Assembly (NCBI GenBank): GCA_040766325.1
Contig: JAXGQR010000004.1
Coordinates: 183,759-247,758 of the forward strand
Origin: Dehalobacterium sp040766325
Lineage (GTDB): Bacteria > Bacillota > Dehalobacteriia > Dehalobacteriales > Dehalobacteriaceae
Reading direction: 5' to 3'
Length of the DNA: 64,000 nucleotides
Shown: one piece after another, positions 8,991 through 18,366 of the stretch
Position numbering within the stretch: position 1 is the stretch's first letter
Layout: each line of letters opens with the position of its first letter
The notes under the pieces: model-generated
Databases searched by the model: none
Told to the model about the DNA's origin: nothing
What the model saw: only the letters and a program-made list of their open reading frames with translations
Translations under genes and position numbers: made by a program

Positions 8991-9802
8991 AGATCTGCCA
9001 CCATTTCTTCCAAAGTCAAAAGCCCCTTAGATGAAAGCCAGCCCCTCTGCCTTAGTTTCGTAGCTAGAATGGTAATCTCCGGCAAATCCAGCCCGCTTTT
9101 GACCAAAACATCGCCCAGTGAGAATATTTCCTGAGGTGTTCCTGTGTGGGTAATTTTACCTTTTTCCATCACAACAACCCGCTGGGCATAGACTACTTCT
9201 TCCATAAAATGCGTAATATAGATGATCGTCAGTCCCATCTCCTGATTCAGCTTTTGCAGTGTCTCTATAACTTCCCTGCGCCCCTGAGGATCTAACATGG
9301 ATGTAGCCTCATCCATAACCAGATAATCCGGATTCATCGCTAAAGCACCGGCAATAGCGACTCTTTGTTTTTGCCCTCCTGATAAAAGATGAGGCGCTGC
9401 TGTCCGATATTCTTCCATTCCCACCACTTGAAGGGCCATCGTAACCTTTTCCACGATCTTTTCAGGCGGAAAACCCAGGTTCTCCGGACCAAAGGCAACG
9501 TCTTCTTCCACCGTAGTTGCTATCAGCTGATTATCGGGATTCTGAAAAACAAAGGACACCTTTTGTCTAATTTTCCTGATCATTTCAGGTATCACAGTAT
9601 TCATGCCTTCTACGGTGATACTTCCTTCATCAGGTAAGAGCAGGGCATTTAAATGACGTGCCAGGGTGGATTTTCCTGATCCGTTAGGACCGATGATCGC
9701 TACCCATTCTCCTTTTTGGATGTCCAGATTAATCTTATCTAAGGCTTGATTGTGTCCTTGGGCCGTTTTATAAGCATAAGATAGATCTCTAATGGAAATC
9801 AA
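8975..9802 (-). CDS. ecfA1: Energy-coupling factor ATPase EcfA1
   Basis: First ABC ATPase of the ECF module. Walker A GPNGSGKST (about 38-46), signature LSGGQKQR (140-147), Walker B YLVMDEATSMLD. The start is TTG at 9802 after GGGAGGG. It follows the rplQ terminator by about 40 nt, so transcription is by readthrough or from a promoter I could not identify. Confidence 0.95.
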   Translation of the reverse strand: MISIRDLSYAYKTAQGHNQALDKINLDIQKGEWVAIIGPNGSGKSTLARHLNALLLPDEGSITVEGMNTVIPEMIRKIRQKVSFVFQNPDNQLIATTVEEDVAFGPENLGFPPEKIVEKVTMALQVVGMEEYRTAAPHLLSGGQKQRVAIAGALAMNPDYLVMDEATSMLDPQGRREVIETLQKLNQEMGLTIIYITHFMEEVVYAQRVVVMEKGKITHTGTPQEIFSLGDVLVKSGLDLPEITILATKLRQRGWLSSKGLLTLEEMVADLCRLK

Positions 9803-9842
9803 TCAGATCCCTCCCTTGCATCTGCTGCACATCGTTAAAAAT

Positions 9843-9881
9843 GAAAAAGTAAAGCCAGGAACCTATCTCCTGACTCTTACT
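9843..9881 (-). terminator. Terminator after rplQ, end of the ribosomal superoperon
   Basis: On the minus strand an imperfect stem (arms 9880-9868 and 9860-9849) is followed by TTTTTC and a second T tract. It separates rplQ from ecfA1 and could be leaky. Confidence 0.75.
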
Positions 9882-9905
9882 TCACCATTCTTTGCAGTTC
9901 CAGAA

Positions 9906-10244
9906 CTACACCAACTCAATCAGAACCATTTGCGCTGCATCCCCACGTCTTACGCCCGTTTTGATAATTCTGGTATATCCGCCTTGCCGATCTTGATAGC
10001 GGGGAGCAAGGGTAGTATATAACTTGGTAACCACATCTTCATCCATTAAATAGGCAAGCGCTCTACGTCTGGAAGCCAGATCGCCTTTTTTACCCAAAGT
10101 GATCATCTTATCGGCGATACTTTTCAGCTCTTTGGCTTTTGGTTCTGTGGTTTCTATGCGTTCTTTATCCAACAAGGACGTAACCATGTTTCTCAACATT
10201 GCCCGTCGGTGACTGCTGGTTTTCCCCAGTTTACGATATGCCAT
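9906..10244 (-). CDS. rplQ: 50S ribosomal protein L17
   Basis: Large-subunit protein near the exit tunnel, 112 aa, with the standard AYRKLGKTSSHRRAML start and DRQGGYTRIIKTGVRRGDAA near the end. The ATG follows AAGGAGG. Last gene of the alpha operon, downstream of rpoA. Confidence 0.98.
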   Translation of the reverse strand: MAYRKLGKTSSHRRAMLRNMVTSLLDKERIETTEPKAKELKSIADKMITLGKKGDLASRRRALAYLMDEDVVTKLYTTLAPRYQDRQGGYTRIIKTGVRRGDAAQMVLIELV

Positions 10245-10271
10245 ATCTAAGCCTCCTTTGCCAGAGATTGA

Positions 10272-11219
10272 TTATTCGTCGTTTTTCCTCAAACTGAGTC
10301 CCAGTTCCCTTAATTTTGCTTCAACCTCTTCCAGGGACTTCTTACCCAGGTTGCGAACTTTCATCATATCTTCTTCCGTACGTTGCGTTAATTCTTGAGC
10401 TGTATTGATTCCGGCCCGCTTCAAACAGTTATAGGAACGTACAGACAAATCCAATTCTTCAATCGTTAATTCTAAAAGTTTATCCTTTTTCTCTTCTTCT
10501 TTTTCAACCATGGTGACTTCATCAGAAATGGTTTCTGTTAACCCGATAAATAATTTCAGGTATTCATTAACGATCTGCGCACTGGAACTAATCGCCTCAT
10601 CGGGCGCAATGGTTCCGTCCGTCCAAACCTCTAAAGTCAACTTATCAAAGTCCGTTTGTTGTCCTACCCGCGTGTCTTCCACTTGATAGTTTACTTTAGT
10701 CACAGGAGAAAAAAGAGAATCCACAGGAATGACCCCTATCACATGCTCCTCTTTCTTATTCTTCTCTGCCGACTGATAACCCCTGCCCTTTTCCACGGTA
10801 ATCTCCATAAAGATATGACCGGACTCGTCTAGGGTAGCAATATGGTGATCCGGATTTAGAATCTCCACATCCGGATCTCTCTTGATGTCTCCAGCTTTTA
10901 CCTCACCAGGCCCATCAAATTCAATATAGATTTGCTTAGGCTCATCAGAATACATTTTTACGGAAAGACCTTTGAGCTGAAGTATAATATCGGTTGTATC
11001 CTCAACGACGCCGGGAATTGTTGAGAATTCGTGAAGCACGCCATCAATTTTAACCGCTGTGACAGCAGCTCCGGGCAGAGAAGACAAAAGTACTCGGCGC
11101 AAGGAATTACCTAAGGTTATTCCATAACCTCTTTCCAATGGTTCTACCACAAATTTCCCATATGTCTTATCATTAGCCATTTCGATACATTGAATTTTGG
11201 GCTTTTCTATTTCCATCAT
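10272..11219 (-). CDS. rpoA: RNA polymerase alpha subunit
   Basis: Assembly platform of RNA polymerase. The N-terminal dimerisation domain (about 1-230, with YGITLGNSLRRVLLSSLPG) and the C-terminal DNA-binding domain (about 250-312, LDLSVRSYNCLKRAGI and KVRNLGKKSLEEV) are both complete. 315 aa is typical. It sits between rpsD and rplQ as in other Firmicutes alpha operons. Confidence 0.98.
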   Translation of the reverse strand: MMEIEKPKIQCIEMANDKTYGKFVVEPLERGYGITLGNSLRRVLLSSLPGAAVTAVKIDGVLHEFSTIPGVVEDTTDIILQLKGLSVKMYSDEPKQIYIEFDGPGEVKAGDIKRDPDVEILNPDHHIATLDESGHIFMEITVEKGRGYQSAEKNKKEEHVIGVIPVDSLFSPVTKVNYQVEDTRVGQQTDFDKLTLEVWTDGTIAPDEAISSSAQIVNEYLKLFIGLTETISDEVTMVEKEEEKKDKLLELTIEELDLSVRSYNCLKRAGINTAQELTQRTEEDMMKVRNLGKKSLEEVEAKLRELGLSLRKNDE

Positions 11220-11289
11220 TTATTCGCCCTCCTTCTTGGACACCTGATCTAAAATATTTATTCCACAATCCTTCTAAATTACATAATTC

Positions 11290-11922
11290 TTATCGTGAAT
11301 ACAACTCAACGATCAGATGTTCTTGAACCGGTACATCAATATCTTCTCGAGTTGGCAATGCTACGACTCTTCCGGCTAATGCCTCTTTATCCAATTCCAA
11401 CCAAGCAGGAACGGTTTTACTAGCAGCTAATTCACCTATTTCAGCCATTTTGGGAGACTTCTTGCTTTTTTCACTAATTGCCACTAGATCACCAACACGC
11501 GTACTGAAAGAAGGAATATTCACCTTGCGGCCATTCACAGTGAAATGTCCATGCCTGACCAACTGTCTGGCTTCAACTCGTGAATTGGCAAATCCTAATC
11601 GATATACCACATTATCCAGTCTCAATTCTAACAAGCGTAACAAGTTCTCACCGGTAACACCTTTTTGACGTTCAGCCTTGTCAAAATAATTGCTAAATTG
11701 AGTCTCCAAAATTCCATAAATTCTACGGGCTTTTTGTTTTTCCCGTAATTGAAGTCCGTATTCGGACGTTTTTCTGCGGGCTTGAGCCTGACCGTGCTGA
11801 CCGGGTGCATATGCTCTTTTGACAATCGCACACTTATCCGAATAGCATCGGTCACCTTTAAGATACAGCTTGGCGCCTTCCCGCCGACACAGTCTACAAA
11901 CTGCACCTGTATATCTCGCCAT
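11290..11922 (-). CDS. rpsD: 30S ribosomal protein S4, zinc-binding form
   Basis: Primary 16S rRNA binder that nucleates the 5' domain. Cysteines 9, 12, 26 and 31 form the C4 zinc site of the C+ type S4. The S4 RNA-binding domain (RLDNVVYRLGFANSRVEARQ) is present. 210 aa. S4 often represses the alpha operon; no leader element was recognised here. Confidence 0.97.
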   Translation of the reverse strand: MARYTGAVCRLCRREGAKLYLKGDRCYSDKCAIVKRAYAPGQHGQAQARRKTSEYGLQLREKQKARRIYGILETQFSNYFDKAERQKGVTGENLLRLLELRLDNVVYRLGFANSRVEARQLVRHGHFTVNGRKVNIPSFSTRVGDLVAISEKSKKSPKMAEIGELAASKTVPAWLELDKEALAGRVVALPTREDIDVPVQEHLIVELYSR

Positions 11923-11937
11923 TTACAACGATCCCTC

Positions 11938-12324
11938 CTATACTCTTCTTCTTTTGGGTGGCCGACAGCCATTATGAGGAATAGGCGTAACATCCTTAAT
12001 CATGCTTACTTCCAAACCAGCAGCTTGTAAGGAGCGAATGGCAGCTTCCCGTCCACCGCCCGGACCCTTTACCAAACATTCAATCTGCCTCATACCATGT
12101 TCCATGGCTTCTTTTGCACACGTTTCAGCTGCCATTTGAGCGGCATAGGGCGTACTTTTACGTGATCCTCTAAAACCCATTGCTCCAGCACTGGACCAAG
12201 AAATAGCATTGCCCGCCTTGTCCGTAATTAATACTAAGGTATTATTAAAAGTCGATTGGATATGAGCAACCCCAAGCTCGACATTCTTACGTTCCTTTTT
12301 CCTTCGTGTTTGTCTTCTAGCCAA
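11938..12324 (-). CDS. rpsK: 30S ribosomal protein S11
   Basis: Platform protein of the small subunit, 128 aa, with GFRGSRKSTPYAAQMAAE and the basic C-terminus HNGCRPPKRRRV. Placed between rpsM and rpsD as usual. Confidence 0.98.
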   Translation of the reverse strand: MARRQTRRKKERKNVELGVAHIQSTFNNTLVLITDKAGNAISWSSAGAMGFRGSRKSTPYAAQMAAETCAKEAMEHGMRQIECLVKGPGGGREAAIRSLQAAGLEVSMIKDVTPIPHNGCRPPKRRRV

Positions 12325-12344
12325 TTTAGCAAGCCTCCTTTCCT

Positions 12345-12716
12345 TTACTTCTTACGTCTCACGCCGACAGTCCGCTTGGGACCCTTTCTCGTACGTGCAT
12401 TGGTCTTTGTTTTCTGTCCGCGCACCGGCATCCCTCTGCGGTGCCGCACACCCCGATAACATCCAATTTCAATTAAACGCTTAATATTCAATGCAACTTC
12501 CCGGCGAAGGTCCCCCTCCACTTGACAAGTTTTATCGATTACCTCTCTAATACTTCCGATTTCGTCTTCTGTGAGATCACGAATCCGAGTATCAGGATTA
12601 ACACCTGCTTCGGAAAGGACCCTTTGAGCAGTTGACTTGCCGATACCGTATATATAGGTCAGCGCTATTTCAGCCCTTTTATCTCTGGGTAAATCTACCC
12701 CGGCAATACGTGCCAT
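12345..12716 (-). CDS. rpsM: 30S ribosomal protein S13
   Basis: Head protein contacting L5 and the P-site tRNA, 123 aa from ATG 12716 (ARIAGVDLPRDKR follows). An in-frame ATG three codons earlier is only 3 nt from GGAGG and is less likely. The C-terminal tail TNARTRKGPKRT is typical. Confidence 0.97.
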   Translation of the reverse strand: MARIAGVDLPRDKRAEIALTYIYGIGKSTAQRVLSEAGVNPDTRIRDLTEDEIGSIREVIDKTCQVEGDLRREVALNIKRLIEIGCYRGVRHRRGMPVRGQKTKTNARTRKGPKRTVGVRRKK

Positions 12717-12769
12717 GTATCTCATACACCTCCATTAAATCTAGTAATTATATCCAAATTACCAGGGTA

Positions 12770-12883
12770 TTAGCCCTGCTTTTGCTTGTGCTTAGCATTT
12801 TCGCAGATGACCATTACTTTGCCTCTGCGTTTTATAACCTTACATTTTTCACAAATGGCTTTCACCGAAGCGCGAACTTTCAT
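12770..12883 (-). CDS. rpmJ: 50S ribosomal protein L36, zinc-binding form
   Basis: A 37-aa frame, MKVRASVKAICEKCKVIKRR at the start and ending HKQKQG. Cys11, Cys14, Cys27 and His32 form the zinc site of the C+ form. It lies between infA and rpsM, its normal place. Confidence 0.97.
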   Translation of the reverse strand: MKVRASVKAICEKCKVIKRRGKVMVICENAKHKQKQG

Positions 12884-12914
12884 CGATGACCCCCCTTTTA
12901 CCACGGATTAATTC

Positions 12915-13133
12915 TTACTTGTATCGATATGTGATCCGTCCCCGACTCAAATCATAGGGGCTAACCTCTACAGTCACTCTATCCCCGGGAAGAATACGAA
13001 TGAAATTCATACGGATCTTGCCGGAGACATGAGCCAGAATCCGATGCCCGTTATCCAATTCTACGGTAAACATGGCATTTGGTAGCGGCTCAATCACGGT
13101 ACCCTCAACTTCTATGGCATCCTGTTTTGCCAT
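12915..13133 (-). CDS. infA: Translation initiation factor IF-1
   Basis: A 72-aa S1-like OB-fold protein that binds the A site during initiation. The sequence AKQDAIEVEGTVIEPLPNAM to the C-terminal DLSRGRITYRYK is almost canonical. It follows the KOW-domain gene and precedes rpmJ. Confidence 0.98.
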   Translation of the reverse strand: MAKQDAIEVEGTVIEPLPNAMFTVELDNGHRILAHVSGKIRMNFIRILPGDRVTVEVSPYDLSRGRITYRYK

Positions 13134-13168
13134 CCGATGACCAACCTCCTTGTACCTAACCCAAATTT

Positions 13169-13444
13169 TCAGTCAACATTGACTTCTTTCAGATATCTTT
13201 TAATTTCCCGATCGCAAGACTCCACACCAGCTATCATTTTCTCTGCTAAATCCTTTGCCACAAGATGAGTTGCCTGGATATGACGCAGGTTTTTTTTCTT
13301 AGGATTATTCATCCTTCGCTTATCCCCATCTACCAGCAAAACTATTCTTTCTTTGGGCAGTACTTTCAGCACTAGAAAATATGCATTCTTATCCCGTCCA
13401 GCAGTGGATTTTACGATTTGGCCCACTATCACTTCATTTTCCAT
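13169..13444 (-). CDS. KOW-domain RNA-binding protein (L14e/L6e-like)
   Basis: A 91-aa protein with an N-terminal KOW motif (VGQIVKSTAGRDKNAYFLVL) resembling archaeal/eukaryotic L14e. Such genes are regularly found between map and infA in Firmicutes; the function is not established but rRNA or ribosome binding is expected. Start ATG 13444 follows GAGGAAAG; an upstream in-frame ATG overlaps map and lacks that spacing. Confidence 0.85.
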   Translation of the reverse strand: MENEVIVGQIVKSTAGRDKNAYFLVLKVLPKERIVLLVDGDKRRMNNPKKKNLRHIQATHLVAKDLAEKMIAGVESCDREIKRYLKEVNVD

Positions 13445-13460
13445 ACTTCTTTCCTCATCC

Positions 13461-14207
13461 TTAAACAACCGTTAATAACATCGGTTCTGACCCGGTAATG
13501 GCTATGGAATGTTCAAAGTGGGCTGAGCACTGCCCATCCAGGGTAACTACCGTCCAGTTATCCCCTAAGGTACGCACCCTATAGGTACCCATGTTGACCA
13601 TCGGTTCAATCGCTAACGTCATTCCTGCCGTCAGTCTGGGCCCGCGCCCCGGTCTGCCGAAATTAGGTATTTGGGGTTCTTCATGCATTTCTTCTCCTAT
13701 TCCATGACCCACATAATCACGGACAACGGAAAATCCATGTTTTTCTACATAAGCTTGAATTGCGTGGGAAATATCACTCAAGCGGTTACCAGGAACTGCA
13801 TATTTGATGCCTTCCATCAGACTGGCTTTCGTTACCTCCAATAACTTAAGCTTATCTGAACTTACCGTACCCACCGGGTGTGTCACCGCAGCATCCCCAA
13901 CATACCCATCCTTAGTTGCCCCAATATCAATACTGATAATATCTCCATTTTCCAGCTTCCTTAAACTGGGGAAGCCATGAACTACTTGTTCATTTACAGA
14001 TGCACATATGGAGAAAGGAAAACCATTATAACCTTTAAAAGTTGGTATTGCTCCTCTGCTCCTGATGTACTTCTCTGCCGCTTCATCCAATTCACGAGTC
14101 GTAATGCCTGGGACAATCATATCCGCCAACAGCTGATGAGTCTCTGCTACTATTCTGCCCGCTTCTCTCATAAGCTTGATTTGCTGATCAGATTTAATTG
14201 TAATCAC
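13461..14207 (-). CDS. map: Methionine aminopeptidase, type I
   Basis: Removes the initiator methionine from nascent proteins. The five metal ligands are visible in ISIDIGATKDGYVGDAA (two Asp), YVGHGIGEEMHEEP (His), LAIEPM (Glu) and AHFEHSIAI (Glu). 248 aa. It overlaps adk by 4 nt (ATGA). Confidence 0.97.
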   Translation of the reverse strand: MITIKSDQQIKLMREAGRIVAETHQLLADMIVPGITTRELDEAAEKYIRSRGAIPTFKGYNGFPFSICASVNEQVVHGFPSLRKLENGDIISIDIGATKDGYVGDAAVTHPVGTVSSDKLKLLEVTKASLMEGIKYAVPGNRLSDISHAIQAYVEKHGFSVVRDYVGHGIGEEMHEEPQIPNFGRPGRGPRLTAGMTLAIEPMVNMGTYRVRTLGDNWTVVTLDGQCSAHFEHSIAITGSEPMLLTVV

Positions 14208-14857
14208 GACCAGTTTCTCCCCAGACTTTTACCGATTTCAATCATCACCTGATCGATAGGTTGATCTCCATCTATATTTTTCAAGACACCCTGAGCACGA
14301 TAAAATTCAATCAGAGGAGCTGTTTGCTGTTCATAAACTTTTAATCTGTTTAAAACGGTTTCCTCACTGTCATCTGCTCGTTGTATGAGCACATCGTCGC
14401 ATTGATCGCATTTACCTTCCACTTTCGGCGGATTGAATACTACATGATAGGTTGCTCCGCAGCCCTTGCAAACCCTGCGCCCGGTTAATCTGCTCACCAA
14501 TTTTTCCTTGGGTACTTCAATATTAATGACACCATCCAATTGTATCTTCATATCCTTTAGGATGTTATCCAATGCTTCTGCCTGAAATACCGTGCGCGGG
14601 AATCCATCCAGTAAAAAACCCTTCTTACAATCATCCTGAGCAAGTCTTTCTTTTACAATCCCTATTGTCACCTCATCAGGAACCAGGAGACCTTGATCCA
14701 TATACTCCCTGGCTTTTGTCCCTAAAGCTGTGCCATCTTTAATAGCCTTGCGAAACATATCTCCTGTGGAAATGTGGGGAATGCCAAGTCTTTTTACTAA
14801 TGTTTCAGCCTGAGTTCCTTTCCCTGCTCCGGGCGGTCCCAATAGAATCATTTGCAT
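14204..14857 (-). CDS. adk: Adenylate kinase, zinc-binding long-LID form
   Basis: Interconverts AMP and ATP with ADP. P-loop GPPGAGKGT at residues 7-15. The LID carries Cys130, Cys133, Cys150 and Cys153, the zinc-binding variant common in Gram-positives. The ATG at 14857 is preceded by GGAGGGAG; an upstream ATG 12 codons earlier precedes that site and was rejected. 217 aa, between secY and map. Confidence 0.97.
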   Translation of the reverse strand: MQMILLGPPGAGKGTQAETLVKRLGIPHISTGDMFRKAIKDGTALGTKAREYMDQGLLVPDEVTIGIVKERLAQDDCKKGFLLDGFPRTVFQAEALDNILKDMKIQLDGVINIEVPKEKLVSRLTGRRVCKGCGATYHVVFNPPKVEGKCDQCDDVLIQRADDSEETVLNRLKVYEQQTAPLIEFYRAQGVLKNIDGDQPIDQVMIEIGKSLGRNWS

Positions 14858-14898
14858 AGTTCTTTCTCCTCCCTCTATGCACACAGGTTGCAACCATC

Positions 14899-16152
14899 TT
14901 ATTTCATAAATCCTTGATAATGCCTTGTCAATAACTGAGACTCCATTTGCTTCATCGTGTCTAAAGCTACCCCAACCACAATCAATAAAGAAGTACCGCC
15001 GAAATACAGATTCAAATTGGTAATTCCCATGACAAAGTTTGGTAGTAACGCGATAAAGGTAAGGAATAATGCTCCTGCCAAAGTAAGACGAGTCAATACC
15101 CGATCTATATAATCAGATGTCGGTTTTCCCGGTCTTAATCCAGGAATAAATCCCCCATATTTTTGCATATTCTCAGCTACATCACGCGGATTAAAGGTAA
15201 CAGCAGTGTAGAAGTAGGTAAAAAAGATAATTAACAGGCCATAAATCACCATGTAAAACCCGTGGCTGGGGCTTAAAACTCTGGTAATCCAGGTTGCAAC
15301 TCCACTATCTGGGAAAAAGCCTGCAATTGTCGTCGGAAACATCAGAATCGACATGGCAAATATTACCGGAATAACCCCTGCCTGATTCACTTTTAGAGGA
15401 ATATGGGTACTTTGTCCACCATAAACCTTCCGCCCTACAACTCTTTTTGCGTATTGGACAGGAATTCTTCTCTGTCCCTCATGCATTGCTACCACACCGG
15501 CGATAATAATTACAGCAATTACTAAAAACAAAAGCACGGAAAAAATATTGGTTTCGCCTTGTCTTAGGTACTGATAAACCGTGTTAATTCCGGATGGGAT
15601 ACGGGATACAATTCCTGCGAAAATGATCAAGGAAATACCGTTGCCAATCCCTCTTTCAGTGATTAACTCGCCCATCCACATAAGAAAAGCAGTTCCCGCT
15701 GTCAAGGTAATTGTAATCACGGCATAAGACAGAAATCCCGGATTGATTAACGCACTTTTTAAATAAACCGACATCCCCATTGCTTGAAAAAAGCCAAGGA
15801 CTACCGTACCATATCGAGTATACTGGGCCATCTTTTTGCGGCCCTCCTGACCCTCTTTAGCCAGTTTTTCGAAATACGGAATAACCACTGTCAACAACTG
15901 CATGATAATCGATGCATTAATATAAGGCATGATCCCCATGGCAAATACGGTAAAGCTCTTAAAAGCCCCCCCAGAAATAATATCAATGAAACCAAAGATG
16001 TTTGATTCCAAAAGACCTTTCAAAGCCTCCGTATCAACTCCGGGGACAGGAACATGTGCTCCTATTCTAAACACCAAAAACATCAGCATCGTAAAAATAA
16101 TCTTTTGTCTTAGTTCATCCATTTTCCATGCGCTTTTAAGAGTTGACAGCAA
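14899..16152 (-). CDS. secY: Preprotein translocase channel subunit SecY
   Basis: Pore of the Sec translocon, 417 aa with ten membrane segments. The plug region and the cytoplasmic loops are recognisable (GAHVPVPGVDTEAL, MPYINASIIMQLL, GGQSTHIPLKVNQAGVIPVI). Its stop lies directly against rplO (16153), as in the spc operon. Confidence 0.98.
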   Translation of the reverse strand: MLSTLKSAWKMDELRQKIIFTMLMFLVFRIGAHVPVPGVDTEALKGLLESNIFGFIDIISGGAFKSFTVFAMGIMPYINASIIMQLLTVVIPYFEKLAKEGQEGRKKMAQYTRYGTVVLGFFQAMGMSVYLKSALINPGFLSYAVITITLTAGTAFLMWMGELITERGIGNGISLIIFAGIVSRIPSGINTVYQYLRQGETNIFSVLLFLVIAVIIIAGVVAMHEGQRRIPVQYAKRVVGRKVYGGQSTHIPLKVNQAGVIPVIFAMSILMFPTTIAGFFPDSGVATWITRVLSPSHGFYMVIYGLLIIFFTYFYTAVTFNPRDVAENMQKYGGFIPGLRPGKPTSDYIDRVLTRLTLAGALFLTFIALLPNFVMGITNLNLYFGGTSLLIVVGVALDTMKQMESQLLTRHYQGFMK

Positions 16153-16593
16153 TTAAATCACCTCAACCCTTCCACCGGCCGCGGTAATCTTTTCCGCTGC
16201 GACTTTGCTGCACCCGTTAACTTGTACGGTTAATGCTTTATTAATTTCACCATTGGCAAGTACTTTGATACCGTCCTTGACAGATTTAATGATGCCTTTT
16301 TCAAGTAGCAGTTCAGGTGTAACTGTTGTCCCCGACTCAAATTGATTTAAATCTGTCAAGCTGATATTGACAATTTCTTTCTTAAAGATATTTGTGAAAC
16401 CTCGCTTTGGTAAGCGGCGATGCAAAGGCATTTGACCACCTTCAAAACCAGGACGTACTCCACCGCCGGATCTAGATTTTTGTCCTTTATGGCCCCGGCC
16501 GGAAGTTTTGCCCGAGCCTGATCCAGTACCCCGCCCCACCCGGACTTCCTTCTTTTTGGCGCCGGGAGCAGGCTTTAATTCGCTGAGATTCAT
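16153..16593 (-). CDS. rplO: 50S ribosomal protein L15
   Basis: Late-assembly large-subunit protein, 146 aa, with the glycine-rich basic N-terminal extension (GRGTGSGSGKTSGRGHKGQ) that threads rRNA and a globular C-terminus. Followed by secY with no gap. Confidence 0.98.
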   Translation of the reverse strand: MNLSELKPAPGAKKKEVRVGRGTGSGSGKTSGRGHKGQKSRSGGGVRPGFEGGQMPLHRRLPKRGFTNIFKKEIVNISLTDLNQFESGTTVTPELLLEKGIIKSVKDGIKVLANGEINKALTVQVNGCSKVAAEKITAAGGRVEVI

Positions 16594-16620
16594 TCTTACA
16601 CCTCCCTTTAGAATGGGTTA

Positions 16621-16809
16621 TTACCCTTCGATTTCCTCCATTTTCACCAGGTGTGCAACTCGATGGGCTTTACCACGAATATCCGGTGTATCATTATGGA
16701 TGACAGAACTATTTAGTTTTTTTAGACCTAAAGATTTAACAGTTTCTTTTTGATTCTTCTCATATCCGATCACGCTTTTTACCAAGGTGATTTTTAACTG
16801 TTTAGCCAC
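16621..16809 (-). CDS. rpmD: 50S ribosomal protein L30
   Basis: A 62-aa protein with LKITLVKSVIGYEKNQKETV and the closing DTPDIRGKAHRVAHLVKMEE typical of bacterial L30. Located between rpsE and rplO. Confidence 0.97.
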   Translation of the reverse strand: MAKQLKITLVKSVIGYEKNQKETVKSLGLKKLNSSVIHNDTPDIRGKAHRVAHLVKMEEIEG

Positions 16810-16821
16810 TTTTTATCCCTC

Positions 16822-17322
16822 CTAGCCCAACAATTCTTCAACAGATTTGCCGCGTAATCTGGCAACGTCTTCTGCTTTTTTCAGGGATTTGAGACCTTCC
16901 ATCGTGGCCCGAACCATGTTAATGGCATTATTAGATCCCAATGATTTGGTTAAAATATTCCTCATGCCAACAGATTCAAGTACGGCACGCACCGGTCCTC
17001 CGGCAATTACACCTGTACCTTCAGCAGCAGGTTTCAGCAGCACTTTACCTGCTCCAAAAACTCCTAATACTTCATGAGGTATGGTTGAATTTACGACAGG
17101 AACACTGATCATATTCTTTTTGGCATCTTCAACACCTTTTCTAATCGCTTCCGGAACTTCTGTAGCTTTACCAAGTCCGGCTCCGACAGAACCCTGTCCA
17201 TCTCCCACAACTACAAGAGCACTAAAGCTAAAACGCCTACCACCTTTAACAACCTTAGCAACTCGATTAATATAGACAACTTTTTCATTAAGTTCCGAGC
17301 TGCTGTCATTAACTCTTGACAT
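16822..17322 (-). CDS. rpsE: 30S ribosomal protein S5
   Basis: Decoding-fidelity protein, 166 aa, with the double-stranded RNA-binding N-domain (LNEKVVYINRVAKVVKGGRR) and the C-domain GTGVIAGGPVRAVLE. The VKGGRRFSF loop, where spectinomycin-resistance changes occur, shows no obvious deletion. Confidence 0.98.
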   Translation of the reverse strand: MSRVNDSSSELNEKVVYINRVAKVVKGGRRFSFSALVVVGDGQGSVGAGLGKATEVPEAIRKGVEDAKKNMISVPVVNSTIPHEVLGVFGAGKVLLKPAAEGTGVIAGGPVRAVLESVGMRNILTKSLGSNNAINMVRATMEGLKSLKKAEDVARLRGKSVEELLG

Positions 17323-17346
17323 TCATTTCCCTCCTTTATGCGGAAA

Positions 17347-17709
17347 TTAGAACTCCAAGCCGCCTTCCCTTGCACCCTCAGCTAATGCGGCAACACGTCC
17401 ATGATAAATCATACCGCCACGATCAAAAACTACGGATTTAATGCCTTTTCCGGCTGCTTTTTCCGCGATGAGTAAACCGACCTTTTTCGCGCTTTCCTTG
17501 TTACCGCCGTACTGACCTTTTAAGGCATCATCGAGGGTGGAGGCTGCGACCAAAGTAGTACCCTTAGTATCATCAATAATCTGAGCATAGATATGTTTCG
17601 CACTGCGATACACAGCAAGCCTTGGATTATCAGCTGTTCCAACTATATTTTTTCGGATCCGCAGATGCTTTTTCGCGCGGATTTTTTTACGGTCTATTTT
17701 TTTAAACAA
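17347..17709 (-). CDS. rplR: 50S ribosomal protein L18
   Basis: 5S rRNA-binding protein, 120 aa. The start is TTG at 17709, 7 nt after GGAAGGGAGTG; no ATG is available at this position. Motifs RLAVYRSAKHIYAQIIDD and the C-terminal YHGRVAALAEGAREGGLEF are standard. Confidence 0.97.
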   Translation of the reverse strand: MFKKIDRKKIRAKKHLRIRKNIVGTADNPRLAVYRSAKHIYAQIIDDTKGTTLVAASTLDDALKGQYGGNKESAKKVGLLIAEKAAGKGIKSVVFDRGGMIYHGRVAALAEGAREGGLEF

Positions 17710-17747
17710 CGTTGGTCACTCCCTTCCTTAAACGAGTGGGGATCATC

Positions 17748-18290
17748 TTACTTTTTAACGCCTGCTTTTCCGGCTTTGCGCTGAATTCTTTCGCCTTCAT
17801 ATTTAATTCCTTTACCCTTATAAGGCTCGGGTTCGCGCACTGCCCGAACATTGGCAGCAAATGCCCCCACTTTTTCTTTATCAATTCCCATAACCGTGAT
17901 CTTGGTCGGTGCCGGGACTTCAACACTGAGATCTGCACCAGGATCCATTTCCACCGGCTGAGAATACCCAACATTCAAAACCAGTTTATTACCTTGCTTC
18001 GCTGCTCTATATCCCACACCAACCAATTCTAATTTCTTTTCAAACCCTTGGGTCACTCCTGTAACCATGTTATTCAAAAGTGTTCTGGTTAAACCATGGA
18101 GCGCACGATGGTCCTTGTTATCAGATGGACGGGTCACTAGAATTTGATCCCCTTCTTGATTAATGGAAATTTCAGGGTGGAACGTTCTGGTTAATTCACC
18201 TTTCGGTCCTTTTACCTTGATGGTATTTCCTTCCATAACCACATTAACTCCGGCAGGAATCATAATTGGCATTTTCCCAATTCTGGACAT
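17748..18290 (-). CDS. rplF: 50S ribosomal protein L6
   Basis: Two-domain protein near the sarcin-ricin loop, 180 aa from ATG 18290 (SRIGKMPIMIPAGV follows) behind GGGAGGTG. An earlier in-frame start overlaps the ribosome binding site. Ends with EPYKGKGIKYEGERIQRKAG, the L6 signature. Confidence 0.97.
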   Translation of the reverse strand: MSRIGKMPIMIPAGVNVVMEGNTIKVKGPKGELTRTFHPEISINQEGDQILVTRPSDNKDHRALHGLTRTLLNNMVTGVTQGFEKKLELVGVGYRAAKQGNKLVLNVGYSQPVEMDPGADLSVEVPAPTKITVMGIDKEKVGAFAANVRAVREPEPYKGKGIKYEGERIQRKAGKAGVKK

Positions 18291-18366
18291 CTTCACACCT
18301 CCCATGCATCGCTAATCTGTCAATTTCTAAGCGAAATATGCAATATAAACAATATTCACAGTTATC